From: JBGTSJ01 sp041940305
Lineage (GTDB): Bacteria; Planctomycetota; Planctomycetia; Planctomycetales; Planctomycetaceae
DNA length: 64,000 bases
Direction of reading: 5' to 3'
Assembly: GCA_041940305.1 (NCBI GenBank)
Contig: JBGTSJ010000012.1
Location: 143,109-207,108, forward strand
Shown here one piece after another: positions 8,602 through 17,436 of the stretch. Numbering within the stretch: the first letter of the stretch is position 1; each line of letters opens with the position of its first letter. The notes below the pieces were generated by a model. That model was not told the DNA's origin. It saw only the letters and a list, made by a program, of their open reading frames with translations, and made no database searches. A program made the position numbers and the translations under genes.

Positions 8602-9204
8602 GTGGAGCTTTCGATCGGCATCCTGATCGGGATCGGTCTGGCATCGGCCTGCGGGTTCCGCGTGTTCGTACCGCTGCTGGGGACAAGCCTGGCCTCGATG
8701 AGCGGGCAGCTGGAGCTGGCGCCGGGGTTCGACTGGATCGGTTCGCCGGTGGCGGCTGTCTGTTTCGGGACAGCGACGCTGCTGGAGATTGTCGGGTTCT
8801 ATGTGCCGTGGCTCGACAACCTGCTCGATACGATCGCTACGCCTGCGGCGGCGATTGCAGGGACGATTCTGACCGCGTCTATGGTGGCCGACATTTCGCC
8901 GTTCATGAAGTGGACGCTGGCCGTGATCGCCGGCGGCGGGGTCGCGGGGACGATCCAGGGAGGGACGGCGCTGCTGCGAGGCGCTTCGACCGGCACCACG
9001 GGGGGGACCGGAAATCCGATCCTGTCGACGATTGAACTGGCGGGCTCGATCGTGATGACGATCCTGGCGTTCGTCGTGCCGGTGCTGGCGGCGCTGCTGG
9101 GGATTGCGATGCTGGTGTGCGGCATCATCCTGTTTCGCCGGATGCTGCGATGGTTGCGCGGGCGTGCCGAGCAGACGGCTCCACAGGTTTCTCCGGCGGC
9201 CTGA
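8602..9204 (+). CDS. DUF4126 membrane protein
   Basis: This 200-residue polytopic protein resembles the DUF4126 family (function unknown). It is Gly/Ala-rich with about five hydrophobic stretches: ELSIGILIGIGLASACGF at the start, the VAAVCFGTATLLEIVGFYV region, ATPAAAIAGTILTASMVAD, WTLAVIAGGGVAGTIQGG, and a C-terminal pair around VMTILAFVVPVLAALLG, followed by a basic tail RRMLRWLRGRAEQ. The start is GTG at 8602, supported by an AGGAGG site. It precedes the two amidohydrolase-fold genes on the same strand (49-bp gap). No functional link to them can be inferred from the sequence alone. Confidence 0.85.
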   Translation: MELSIGILIGIGLASACGFRVFVPLLGTSLASMSGQLELAPGFDWIGSPVAAVCFGTATLLEIVGFYVPWLDNLLDTIATPAAAIAGTILTASMVADISPFMKWTLAVIAGGGVAGTIQGGTALLRGASTGTTGGTGNPILSTIELAGSIVMTILAFVVPVLAALLGIAMLVCGIILFRRMLRWLRGRAEQTAPQVSPAA

Positions 9205-9253
9205 TCCGATTGACGTTTCCTGACCGCTTCTCTCACAGACCTGCGGGCGGCCG

Positions 9254-10039
9254 ATGATCTGGGACCTGCACTGCCACCTCAGCGGCGTTGACGGTCAGAC
9301 GCCTGATGAGCGGATCGCACAGCTGATTTCGGTGGCGGACCGCATGGGCGTGCAGCGGCTCGTGTTCTTCATGGGATATCCGTTTGAGACGGACCCGTCG
9401 CCCGAGGAACTGCGGCGTCAGAACGATCAGGTCCTGCAGGCGCTGGCACATTGGCATGACCGGGCATTCGGGTTTGCCTACGTCAGTCCGCGTCACATCG
9501 AGGCGAGCCTGGCGGAGATTGATCGTTGTGTGCGGGACGGTCCAATGGTCGGGATCAAGCTGTGGGTGGCGATGCGCTGTCACGAGCCGGCGCTCGATCC
9601 GTTGATCAACCGCTGTGCAGAACTGCAGGCGGCGGTGTTTCAGCACACGTGGTTTAAGGCGGCAGGGAATCTGCCGGGGGAATCGACGCCGGATGACCTG
9701 GCACAACTGGCGGCGCGTCATCCGGAAACGCCGTTGATCTGCGGGCACACGGGGGGGGACTGGGAGCTGGGGATTCGTGCGATCCGTCATTTGCCGAATG
9801 TTTCCATCGGCATCGGCGGTTCGGATCCGTGCGCCGGCTTCGTCGAGATGGCGGTGCGGGAACTGGGCGCGGAGCGGGTCATCTACGGCAGCGACATCGG
9901 CGGACGGAGTTTTTCTTCGCAGCTGGCGAAAGCGACGGGAGCGGCCCTCACGCCGCATGAGCGGTCATTGATTCTGGGGCTGAACCTCAAGCGGATGCTG
10001 ACCCCCATCCTCCGCAGCAAGGGTGTGCGGCTTGATTAA
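9254..10039 (+). CDS. Amidohydrolase-fold metal-dependent hydrolase (amidohydrolase_2 type)
   Basis: This 261-residue protein has a TIM-barrel of the amidohydrolase-related type. The metal site looks intact: His6-x-His8 (DLHCHLSG) on strand 1, His131 (FQHTWFK), His165 (ICGHTGGDWE) and Asp214 (YGSDIGG) on strand 8. Such proteins hydrolyse or decarboxylate small carboxylated or lactone substrates; the substrate here cannot be named. No signal peptide is present, so it should be cytoplasmic. The stop is followed 24 bp later by a second protein of the same fold that lacks these ligands, and the two were probably made from one transcript. No clear Shine-Dalgarno precedes the ATG. Confidence 0.85.
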   Translation: MIWDLHCHLSGVDGQTPDERIAQLISVADRMGVQRLVFFMGYPFETDPSPEELRRQNDQVLQALAHWHDRAFGFAYVSPRHIEASLAEIDRCVRDGPMVGIKLWVAMRCHEPALDPLINRCAELQAAVFQHTWFKAAGNLPGESTPDDLAQLAARHPETPLICGHTGGDWELGIRAIRHLPNVSIGIGGSDPCAGFVEMAVRELGAERVIYGSDIGGRSFSSQLAKATGAALTPHERSLILGLNLKRMLTPILRSKGVRLD

Positions 10040-10063
10040 CTCCAGAGCGGTGCACTTCGTCCG

Positions 10064-10831
10064 ATGATCGACACCAATGTTTACCTGTCCCGCTGGCCGA
10101 CACGGCGTCTTGCGCTGGACGAGCCCGCCGCGCTGGTCGAGAAACTGCAGATATTGGGGGTGACGTCCGCGTGGGCCGGCACACTGGACGGGCTGCTGCA
10201 CAAGGATTTGACGGCTGCAAACCAGCGGCTGGCCGAGGACTGCCGGGATCAGGGGGCTGGAGTGCTGCTGCCGTTTGGAAGCGTGAATCCTGCGCTGCCC
10301 GGATGGAGCGATGATCTGCGGCGCTGCCACGAGCAGCACGGGATGCGGGGCATCCGGCTGCATCCCGGTTACCACGGCTACGGCCTGGATGATCCGCGTT
10401 TTGCGGAGTTGCTGGATCTGGCGGCCGAGCGGAACCTGATCGTCCAGATTGCGATCCGGATGGAGGATGAGCGGACACAGCACCCGCTACTGCGCGTGTC
10501 GCACGTGGACACCGCGCCGCTCCCGGACCTGCTTCAGGTGCGCCCCGGGCTGCGGTGCATTCTGCTGAATGCGCTGCGCGACGTGCAGGGACCTGTGCTG
10601 GAGGCGGTGGCCGCGTGCGAGAACGCGTTTGTCGAGATTGCAATGCTGGAGGGAGTCGCCGGGCTGGAGCCGTTCCTCACGCGATTCCCGCTGCCGCGCG
10701 TGCTGCTGGGGACCTACGCGCCCGTCTTTTATCCGGAGTCGGCGATCCTCAAACTGGACGAGTCGGAACTGGGGGATGCGCGGCGCAATGCGATCGCAAC
10801 GGCCAACGCTGAGCGGCTGCTGTCGCCATAG
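10064..10831 (+). CDS. Amidohydrolase-like protein with degenerate metal site
   Basis: This 255-residue protein has the same barrel layout as its neighbour at 9254 but has lost the usual ligands. The strand-1 HxH is replaced by N-x-Y (MIDTNVYLSRWP), and the strand-8 motif reads LLGTYAPVFYP where an active enzyme would have an Asp. IRLHPGYHGYGLDDP keeps the segment normally found after strand 4. It could be a regulatory or structural partner of the upstream enzyme, or an enzyme with a different mechanism. The tight spacing (24 bp) supports co-expression. No signal peptide or membrane segment is visible. Confidence 0.8.
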   Translation: MIDTNVYLSRWPTRRLALDEPAALVEKLQILGVTSAWAGTLDGLLHKDLTAANQRLAEDCRDQGAGVLLPFGSVNPALPGWSDDLRRCHEQHGMRGIRLHPGYHGYGLDDPRFAELLDLAAERNLIVQIAIRMEDERTQHPLLRVSHVDTAPLPDLLQVRPGLRCILLNALRDVQGPVLEAVAACENAFVEIAMLEGVAGLEPFLTRFPLPRVLLGTYAPVFYPESAILKLDESELGDARRNAIATANAERLLSP

Positions 10832-10872
10832 CGGACGGACCGAATCGCGTCGTAGTGTCTGCTGCGGAACAG

Positions 10873-10900
10873 GGCGCGCGATTGGCGATGCTCGCGCGCC
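10873..10900. terminator. 9-bp GC hairpin after the amidohydrolase pair
   Basis: GGCGCGCGA (10873-10881) and TCGCGCGCC (10892-10900) form a perfect stem with a 10-nt loop, 41 bp after the stop at 10831 and 60 bp before the next start. There is no T-run, so it is a factor-dependent terminator candidate at best. Confidence 0.4.
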
Positions 10901-10960
10901 GGCGATAGAGTGGCACATCATACGGAGACGCCCCGGAGCTACGAGTCATCGAGAGACGCC

Positions 10961-13849
10961 ATGCGCTGTACTCACTCACTTTCGCTTTCAGTCCGGATCG
11001 GAGTCTGCGGGATGCTGGCACTGACAAACGCCGACGCTGTGCGGGCCGACGACCGATTCGACCTGGTCATTCGGGGTGGGCGGATTGTCGACGGCACCGG
11101 CGCTCCGTGGTATCGCGCCGACGTCGCGGTGGATGACGGTCGCATCGTGGGGATCGGCCGCTTTGAGGACGAAGAGGCGGAGCGGGTCATCGATGCCACC
11201 GGGCTTGTCGTTTGCCCCGGCTTTATCGACATGATGGGGCAGACCGCCGAGCCGTTCCTCGAGCATCCGGAGACGGCGCTGAACCTGCTCACGCAGGGGG
11301 TGACGACGATCAACGCCGGCGAGGGGCATTCGCCGGCGCCGGTCGAGCCTCGGGATGCGGACGACCGTCGCTGGCGGTCGTTCGCGGAGTACTTTCTGCT
11401 GCTGGAGCAGGCGGGGCTGCCGGTGAACGTGGCCCAGACGGTGGGGCATACGGAGGTTCGTCGCGTGGTGCTGGGGGAGATCGACCGCCGGCCAAGCGAG
11501 GATGAACTGCAGCAGATGCAGCAGCATGTCCGGACGGCGATGGAAGACGGGACGATCGGGCTTTCGACGGCGCTCATCTATCCGCCCGCCACGTACGCGA
11601 CGACGGAGGAGATTGCGGCGCTGGCGGCCGTCGTGGGTGAGTCGGGGGGAAGATATTACACGCACATGCGGAATGAGGGGGACCGGCTGCTGGAGGCGAT
11701 CGACGAGGCATTGGAGATCGGCCGGACGGGGCAGGTTCCCGTGCACATTTTTCATCTGAAGGCGGCGGGACGGCAGAACTGGGGGAAGATCGACGAAGCA
11801 GTGGCGCGGATCCGGGCCGCGCGGCGATCGGGCCAGCAGGTGACGGCCGACATTTATCCGTACGTCAATAACGGGCTCGGAATCGAGGCGTTCATCCATC
11901 CGCGGAACTTTGCGGAAGGACGGGACGTGCTGCTGCGTCAGCTGGACGATCCGGACGTGCGGGCCCGCATCCGCCGGGAGATGGAGACCGAAGAGGGATG
12001 GGAGAACTGGTTCCGTCACGTGGGGTTCGACTGGGGCAAGGTGTCGCTGGGGAGCATCGGGGCCGAGGAGTATCGCGAGCACAATGGGCGGACCATTGCA
12101 CAGATCGCGTCGGCGACGGACGGCGACCCGTGGGACGTGTTCTTCACGAACGTGCGGCATGGAGCGTTCGCGATGCCGGAAAGCATGTCCGAAGCCAACG
12201 TGATCAAGGCGATGCAGCAGGACTTCATCTCCTACTGCACCGACGTCGGTCCGGATTCCGGGTCGGGGATCGCATCGCATCCGCGGGCGTACGGGGCGTT
12301 CCCCCGCGTGCTGTCGCGGTATGTCCGCGAACTGGGCGTGGTGTCGCTGGAACGCGCGATTGCTCAGGCGACATCCGTCGCCGCCAACGAGATCATGGCG
12401 TACGACCGGGGGCGGATTGCGATCGGGCAGGCGGCTGATATCGCGATCTTCGATGCCGACCTCATCGCGGATCGGGCGACGTTTGGAGATCCGCATGCAT
12501 CCTCGCAGGGGATGAAATACGTGCTGGTCAACGGCGTCGTCGTGCTGGAAGAGGGGGCCTATACCGATGCGAAGCCGGGCCGCGTCCTGCGCGGTCCGGG
12601 ATACCGCCGGGACCTGGCGCCATCTCGCGTCTTGACCGGGACCGAGGTTCCGCAACTGCGGCACTTCGACTCGCTCATGCAGTCGTTTCTGGATCAGCAC
12701 AGCGTGCCGGGGGCGGCCCTCGCGCTCGTGCACGACGGCCGACTCGTGTTTGCGAGAGGTTACGGCTATGCGGACATTCACAATCGTGAGCCGGCGACGG
12801 CGGAGCATCTGTTCCGCATTGCCAGCATCTCAAAACCGGTGACCGCAATTGCGATCCTGCAACTCGTCGAGCAGGGAAAACTGTCGCTCGACGACAGGGT
12901 GTTCGACATTCTGACGGGGTACGAGCCGCACCTGGAGGACGGGCAGGAACCGGATCCGAGACTGCGGGATGTCACGATCCGTCAACTGCTGCAACACACG
13001 GGGGGCTGGGACCGGGACAAGTCGTTCGATCCGATGTTCGAGGCCGTGCGGTTTGCCGAAGAACTCAGAATTCCGGCGCCGGCCGGACCAGACGACGTCA
13101 TTCGCTGCATGCTGGGCCGGCCGCTGGACTTCGATCCGGGTGAGCGGTACGCGTACTCGAACTTCGGCTATTGCCTGCTGGGGCGCGTCATTGAGCGCGC
13201 CACCGGGGAGCAGTACGAGGGGCTCGTGCAGACGCGCGTGCTGCAGCCGCTGGGGATCACCGACATGCGTATCGGCGCGACGCGACCGGACGGCCGAGCC
13301 GCGGGGGAGGTTCGATACTATGAGGCCGAGCAGGGAACGTCGGTTTTCAGCGATCAGCTTGGGCAACCGGTGGCCTGGCCTTACGGCGCCTGGAACCTGG
13401 AGGCGATGGATTCCCACGGCGCGTGGATTGCGTCCGCCGTCGATCTGGCCCGGATCGCCGTGGCGTTCGATGACCCCGAGAAGTGTTGCCTGCTGAGCGG
13501 TGGGTCGATTCGCTGCATGCACGAACGCCCGCCCGGCAATGTGTCGCTCAACGAGGAGGGTGAGCCGGAGCCGACCTATTACAGTCTGGGTTGGATGGTG
13601 CGCGAAGTGGAGGGGCCGCAGCGTATCAACACGTGGCATACCGGATCGCTGGCCGGCACGGCGACGCTGCTGGTGCGCCGGCATGACGGGAACCATTTCG
13701 CCATCGTGTTGAACGCCCGCCGGGCGCCGGACATCACTCATCTGGCCCGCGCGATCGATCCGCTGCTGCACGAAGCGATCGACCAGGTCCGGGAATGGCC
13801 CGAACATGACCTGTTCACAGCGGCGCGGGGCGACGACACTGAGCGATGA
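10961..13849 (+). CDS. Exported D-aminoacylase-like amidohydrolase fused to beta-lactamase-like serine hydrolase
   Basis: The protein has 962 residues. A signal peptide (about residues 1-30, cleavage after ADAVRA) precedes an N-acyl-D-amino-acid deacylase-type domain to about residue 560, with FDLVIRGGRIVDGTGAP, YYTHMRNEGD, VPVHIFHLKAAG and SHPRAYGAFPRVLSRY. The usual metal-binding HxH after PGFID is missing: residues 85-98 read CPGFIDMMGQTAEP. From about residue 570 it is a class C beta-lactamase/esterase-like domain with Ser622-x-x-Lys625 (ASISKPV), Tyr732-x-Asn (YSNFGY) and His893-x-Gly (HTGSLAG). Start at 10961 rather than 10910 places the signal peptide at the N-terminus. The pairing suggests periplasmic processing of D-amino-acid peptides or esters, which is inference. 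Alternative: the first domain is an inactive or differently metallated relative. Confidence 0.9.
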   Translation: MRCTHSLSLSVRIGVCGMLALTNADAVRADDRFDLVIRGGRIVDGTGAPWYRADVAVDDGRIVGIGRFEDEEAERVIDATGLVVCPGFIDMMGQTAEPFLEHPETALNLLTQGVTTINAGEGHSPAPVEPRDADDRRWRSFAEYFLLLEQAGLPVNVAQTVGHTEVRRVVLGEIDRRPSEDELQQMQQHVRTAMEDGTIGLSTALIYPPATYATTEEIAALAAVVGESGGRYYTHMRNEGDRLLEAIDEALEIGRTGQVPVHIFHLKAAGRQNWGKIDEAVARIRAARRSGQQVTADIYPYVNNGLGIEAFIHPRNFAEGRDVLLRQLDDPDVRARIRREMETEEGWENWFRHVGFDWGKVSLGSIGAEEYREHNGRTIAQIASATDGDPWDVFFTNVRHGAFAMPESMSEANVIKAMQQDFISYCTDVGPDSGSGIASHPRAYGAFPRVLSRYVRELGVVSLERAIAQATSVAANEIMAYDRGRIAIGQAADIAIFDADLIADRATFGDPHASSQGMKYVLVNGVVVLEEGAYTDAKPGRVLRGPGYRRDLAPSRVLTGTEVPQLRHFDSLMQSFLDQHSVPGAALALVHDGRLVFARGYGYADIHNREPATAEHLFRIASISKPVTAIAILQLVEQGKLSLDDRVFDILTGYEPHLEDGQEPDPRLRDVTIRQLLQHTGGWDRDKSFDPMFEAVRFAEELRIPAPAGPDDVIRCMLGRPLDFDPGERYAYSNFGYCLLGRVIERATGEQYEGLVQTRVLQPLGITDMRIGATRPDGRAAGEVRYYEAEQGTSVFSDQLGQPVAWPYGAWNLEAMDSHGAWIASAVDLARIAVAFDDPEKCCLLSGGSIRCMHERPPGNVSLNEEGEPEPTYYSLGWMVREVEGPQRINTWHTGSLAGTATLLVRRHDGNHFAIVLNARRAPDITHLARAIDPLLHEAIDQVREWPEHDLFTAARGDDTER

Positions 13850-13999
13850 CGTCGGACGGCGGCGCGGCAGTGCGGTTCCCGGCATGCGGGGCGAGTCGCA
13901 GCCGTTGCCGGCGATTGACCCGCCAACAACAGAGTCACAATCCGCATCGGGCAACGCGCCGGCGACGCGGACCGAACCTGACAACGGACTGGATTTCGC

Positions 14000-15334
14000 G
14001 TGTGGACCATCGAACTCGCGGTCATGGCGGTCATGATCGTGATCAACGGCGTGTTTGCCGGATACGAGATCGCACTGGCCTCGATCGGCGTCGGACGGCT
14101 GGATCGGCTAGCCGCCGACAATCGTCGCGGCGCGACGTCCGCGCTGCGGATGAAGAACAACATGGAGGCGAGCCTCGCCGTCGTGCAACTGGGGATCACA
14201 CTCGTCGGCGCCATTGCCGCGGCGACGGGGGGCGCCGGCGCATCGGAGACGCTTCAGCCGCTGCTGCTGAACCTCGGGCTGCCGCGTGGGGCGGCGGGCA
14301 TATTGGCGATCGCGATGGTCGTTGTGCCGTTGACTACGCTGACGATCATCTTCGGCGAACTGGTGCCGAAGGTGTTCTCGCTCCGCAATAAGGAGTGGGT
14401 GTGCCTCAAGCTGTCGCCGCCGATGGAGTGGTTCTCGTGGAGCGTGTGGCCGGCGGTGTGGCTGTTTGAGAAGTCCGTTTCATTGATCATGCGCTGGGGG
14501 GAGAGCCGCTGGAAGCCCGATGGGCCGGACGGTCCGCAGTCGGAGGAAGCCGCACTCCAGGAGCTTAGGGCACTGGCCAATATCGCGCGGACGTCGCGGC
14601 TGATCGGGCCGAGGGAGGAGGGAATCATCGTCAATGCGGCGCGGATCGCGAACATGCAGGTTCGCGAGATGATGCTGCCGGCCGACGCCATCAGCACGCT
14701 CGACGCGGGTGACGACCTGTCCGACGCGCTGATCGCGGCCCACGAGGACATGCACACGCGATTCCCGGTGACGGAGCATTCCGGGGACGTGCAGTCGATC
14801 ATCGGCTACGTCAACTTCAAGGACATTGTGGCCTGCATGCGGCTGGCGCCGCGCGAGCCGTCGCTGCGATCGATCCTGCGGCCGCTGTCGCGTCTCAAGT
14901 CGGACGATTCCGTCGCATCCGCGCTGGAGAAACTGATTCGGGAGCACAATCACATCGCGCTGGTACGCGACGCAGACGGTCAGGTCGCCGGGATGGTGAC
15001 GCTGGAGGACGTGATCGAGGAACTCGTGGGAGAGATTCACGACGAGTTCGACCGTTTGCCCACGCACATCACGGCGGCGGGGCCCAACTGGGTCGTGGGT
15101 GGCGGTGCGCAGCTCAGCCGGCTGGAACAGACGACGGGTCTGAGCTTTCCCACGGACGATATGCTGCCCCCTCCGCACGTGCTGAACGACTGGCTGACGC
15201 GACGTCTCGGCCGGCCGGTCGAGCGCGGCGAGGACATCCGGCTGGAGGGCCTGCGCATTCTCGTCCGCAAGGAGCGGCGGCAGAATGTGCAGGAGGCGCA
15301 GCTCAGCCGGCTGCCCAAGTCTGAAGAAAGCTGA
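14000..15334 (+). CDS. CNNM/CorC-type membrane protein (DUF21, CBS pair, CorC/HlyC domain)
   Basis: This 444-residue protein starts at GTG 14000. A DUF21 (CNNM) transmembrane domain covers about residues 1-190, with ASLAVVQLGITLVGAIAAA and LTIIFGELVPKVF, the family's typical buried acidic/Pro segment. A CBS pair spans roughly 215-345 (VREMMLPADAIST and VAGMVTLEDVIEELVGEI), and a CorC/HlyC domain closes the protein (about 355-430, GLRILVRKERR). Such proteins are often annotated as haemolysin-like but are mainly linked to magnesium or other divalent cation efflux, with CBS domains sensing nucleotides. It follows the fusion gene by 150 bp on the same strand. Confidence 0.92.
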   Translation: MWTIELAVMAVMIVINGVFAGYEIALASIGVGRLDRLAADNRRGATSALRMKNNMEASLAVVQLGITLVGAIAAATGGAGASETLQPLLLNLGLPRGAAGILAIAMVVVPLTTLTIIFGELVPKVFSLRNKEWVCLKLSPPMEWFSWSVWPAVWLFEKSVSLIMRWGESRWKPDGPDGPQSEEAALQELRALANIARTSRLIGPREEGIIVNAARIANMQVREMMLPADAISTLDAGDDLSDALIAAHEDMHTRFPVTEHSGDVQSIIGYVNFKDIVACMRLAPREPSLRSILRPLSRLKSDDSVASALEKLIREHNHIALVRDADGQVAGMVTLEDVIEELVGEIHDEFDRLPTHITAAGPNWVVGGGAQLSRLEQTTGLSFPTDDMLPPPHVLNDWLTRRLGRPVERGEDIRLEGLRILVRKERRQNVQEAQLSRLPKSEES

Positions 15335-15385
15335 TGGTCGCTGACTCTGGCGCACTGAGAGCGCGCAGCTCGAAAACGTCGTTGC

Positions 15386-15784
15386 TCATCCCGGTGAGGC
15401 GGCGGAAGTCAGCAGATAGATCGTCAGCGGCAGGCCGACGAGAAAGAACCAGCCGGCCAGGGCGACCAGCAGCGGGGGCGTTTCACAGGTAATGTGTCCG
15501 CGGCCCAGTGGACCGCAGTAGTCACCGAGTTGTTCCGGAAACCAGATCAGCGTCAGCGGCACGACGAGGACGTAGGCGAAGGCGAAGTTCTCTCCTTCCC
15601 ACCCTTCGGTAACGCCGGCGACGACCACGTATCCGATCGCAACGGCGAGCGATACCAGTCGATTAATCCAGACGAGTCGTTCCACGGCAGTATGCACAAT
15701 GGGGATGGCGGGGAGAGAACACAGGGGGCGTACGACCGCGTCGACGACGTTCGGACGGCGCGCTACGACCAATTCGCATTCCAC
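15386..15784 (-). CDS. Hypothetical small membrane protein
   Basis: I recognise no family. The 132-residue protein has about three to four hydrophobic segments: VSLAVAIGYVVVAGVT, FAYVLVVPLTLIWFP, and a C-terminal PLLVALAGWFFLVGLPLTIY, with a short polar loop containing two Cys (DYCGPLGRGHITCETP) that could bind a metal or form a disulfide. The true start may be downstream of the first Met, since the first 30 residues are less typical. It is the last gene of the minus-strand run that begins at 19630, 151 bp after the SBP56 stop. Confidence 0.6.
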   Translation of the reverse strand: MECELVVARRPNVVDAVVRPLCSLPAIPIVHTAVERLVWINRLVSLAVAIGYVVVAGVTEGWEGENFAFAYVLVVPLTLIWFPEQLGDYCGPLGRGHITCETPPLLVALAGWFFLVGLPLTIYLLTSAASPG

Positions 15785-15935
15785 GTTCAGTGAAGCGGGA
15801 ATGCGGCGTTGTTGTTAGCGGACGATCTGACGTAGCTGCCTGGCGAGCCGGCAGGCGTCGCACTGAAACGCTTCACAGTCCAGCGACGTTCGGCCTTTGC
15901 CGGCGCGGCGGGCTGGTGTGGGCGGCAGCGGGGGA

Positions 15936-17372
15936 TCAGATCCAGATGTCGGAGGTTGAGTCGCCGCCGGGGAAGCGCATTTCGTGGGCGCGGGCCGGGC
16001 CGTGGGGCTCCTTGCCGAAGTCAACGAGGAAGTCCCCGTTGAGGTTGAGTCCGCCGCGTTCGGTGTCGCAGTCCAGTTGCAGCAGCCATGAGCCTTGTTC
16101 GGCCATGTCGGGGTAGAACTGGTTGTCCCAAGGGCTGTAAAGGGAGTTGGTGACGTACAGCCTCCGGCCGTCGAGGGTGAGCTGCAGCATCTGGGGGCCG
16201 CCGTTGAGCTGCTTGCCTTGATGCTCGATACCTTTGCCGAGAACGCCGCCGAGCCAGACCTGGGCCGTGAGCTTCGGGTTGGACGGATCGCTGACGTCGT
16301 ACTGCCGGATGTCTCCGTGCAGCCAGTTGGAGAAGTAGAGCCAGCGGTCGTCGAGGGAGAGGACGAGATCGGTGATGAGGCCGGGGACGGGGAAGGGCCA
16401 GCCGTCCTGCGGGACCGGATCGACCTGGACGACTTTCTCTGCGGCCCATTGGTCGCCGGGCTTATGCCAGTGGAAGATGGCGCTCGAGAGGGCTGCGCCG
16501 ACGAATCCGTGCGTGCTGTCGGGGTTATGGTGGAAGCGGACCTCCAGCGGAATCAGGCCTTCTTCACCGAGGTCGATGGTCTGGGCGATCGTGCGCTCCT
16601 TCCAATCCCAGAAGTGCAGCCGGCGGCCGTATTTGCCGGCTGCGACGTCCTCCGGATTGAACCCGCGGGAGACCGTGTTGGGCGCTCCCCACTCGCTGCT
16701 GACCATGACATTGTGGCGCGGCTGGTACCAGTAGTCGTAGTTGAAGTGCATGCCGGAGCGGTCGTTCGCCCAACTGCCGACGATCTCGAACTCGTCGCTG
16801 AGCAACAGGAATCCGCCCGGGGCGTTGCCGTCGGCGTCGCCCAGCATGGAAATCATGATCTGGCCGTCCGGGAGGCAGTGGACGGTGTGCGGTGCGGAGA
16901 GACCGGTCTTCTGTTTGATCTCGTCGCCGTCGATGACTTTATGCAATACAGGGGCCGCCGGGTCGTGTGCATCCAGGACGTGAATGCGGCCGGAGGCGAT
17001 GCCGGGGACCAGCAGATACCGGCGACTGTGCTCCGGATCGCCATGACAACTGCTGCACGCATTCCAGCCGAAGTGATGCAGTTCGTCGCCGACGTGCGGC
17101 ATAACGGTGCGATGGACCACCTGGCCGTACGTCAGTGAATCCGGATTCACATCGACCGTGGCGAGATAGTCGGGCTGCTCGACCGCGGTGCCCGCGTAGA
17201 TGCAGGGGAGGTACAGCAGCGTCTCGCGCGGCGAGGCCATCGCCTCCTTTGGCGATGCGTAGGTTGGTCCGCACTGAGCGTGGTCATGCTCCTCATGAGC
17301 CCGTGCGGAACTCAGTAATTGACCGGCGAACGGGAGTGATGCAGCAGCGGCCAGGAATTCGCGACGTTGCAT
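15936..17372 (-). CDS. Exported SBP56 / selenium-binding protein (methanethiol oxidase family)
   Basis: This 478-residue protein belongs to the 56-kDa selenium-binding protein family, whose bacterial members include copper-dependent methanethiol oxidases that make formaldehyde, hydrogen sulfide and hydrogen peroxide. The N-terminus MQRREFLAAAASLPFAG looks like a Tat-type or Sec signal peptide, so it acts in the periplasm or paryphoplasm. Family features are visible: LLYLPCIYAGT, the Cys pair in WNACSSCHGD, SAPHTVHCLPDGQ, FNYDYWYQPRHN and the C-terminal HEMRFPGGD. The length matches the family plus a signal. It lies 64 bp downstream of the exported amidohydrolase at 17437-18672. Whether it oxidises methanethiol here is inference. 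Confidence 0.93.
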   Translation of the reverse strand: MQRREFLAAAASLPFAGQLLSSARAHEEHDHAQCGPTYASPKEAMASPRETLLYLPCIYAGTAVEQPDYLATVDVNPDSLTYGQVVHRTVMPHVGDELHHFGWNACSSCHGDPEHSRRYLLVPGIASGRIHVLDAHDPAAPVLHKVIDGDEIKQKTGLSAPHTVHCLPDGQIMISMLGDADGNAPGGFLLLSDEFEIVGSWANDRSGMHFNYDYWYQPRHNVMVSSEWGAPNTVSRGFNPEDVAAGKYGRRLHFWDWKERTIAQTIDLGEEGLIPLEVRFHHNPDSTHGFVGAALSSAIFHWHKPGDQWAAEKVVQVDPVPQDGWPFPVPGLITDLVLSLDDRWLYFSNWLHGDIRQYDVSDPSNPKLTAQVWLGGVLGKGIEHQGKQLNGGPQMLQLTLDGRRLYVTNSLYSPWDNQFYPDMAEQGSWLLQLDCDTERGGLNLNGDFLVDFGKEPHGPARAHEMRFPGGDSTSDIWI

Positions 17373-17436
17373 GGGATGACCTTTTCCGTCTCGACAGCAC
17401 CACCTGAATCACAGCGGGTTGACCAGAGGCCGGCAA

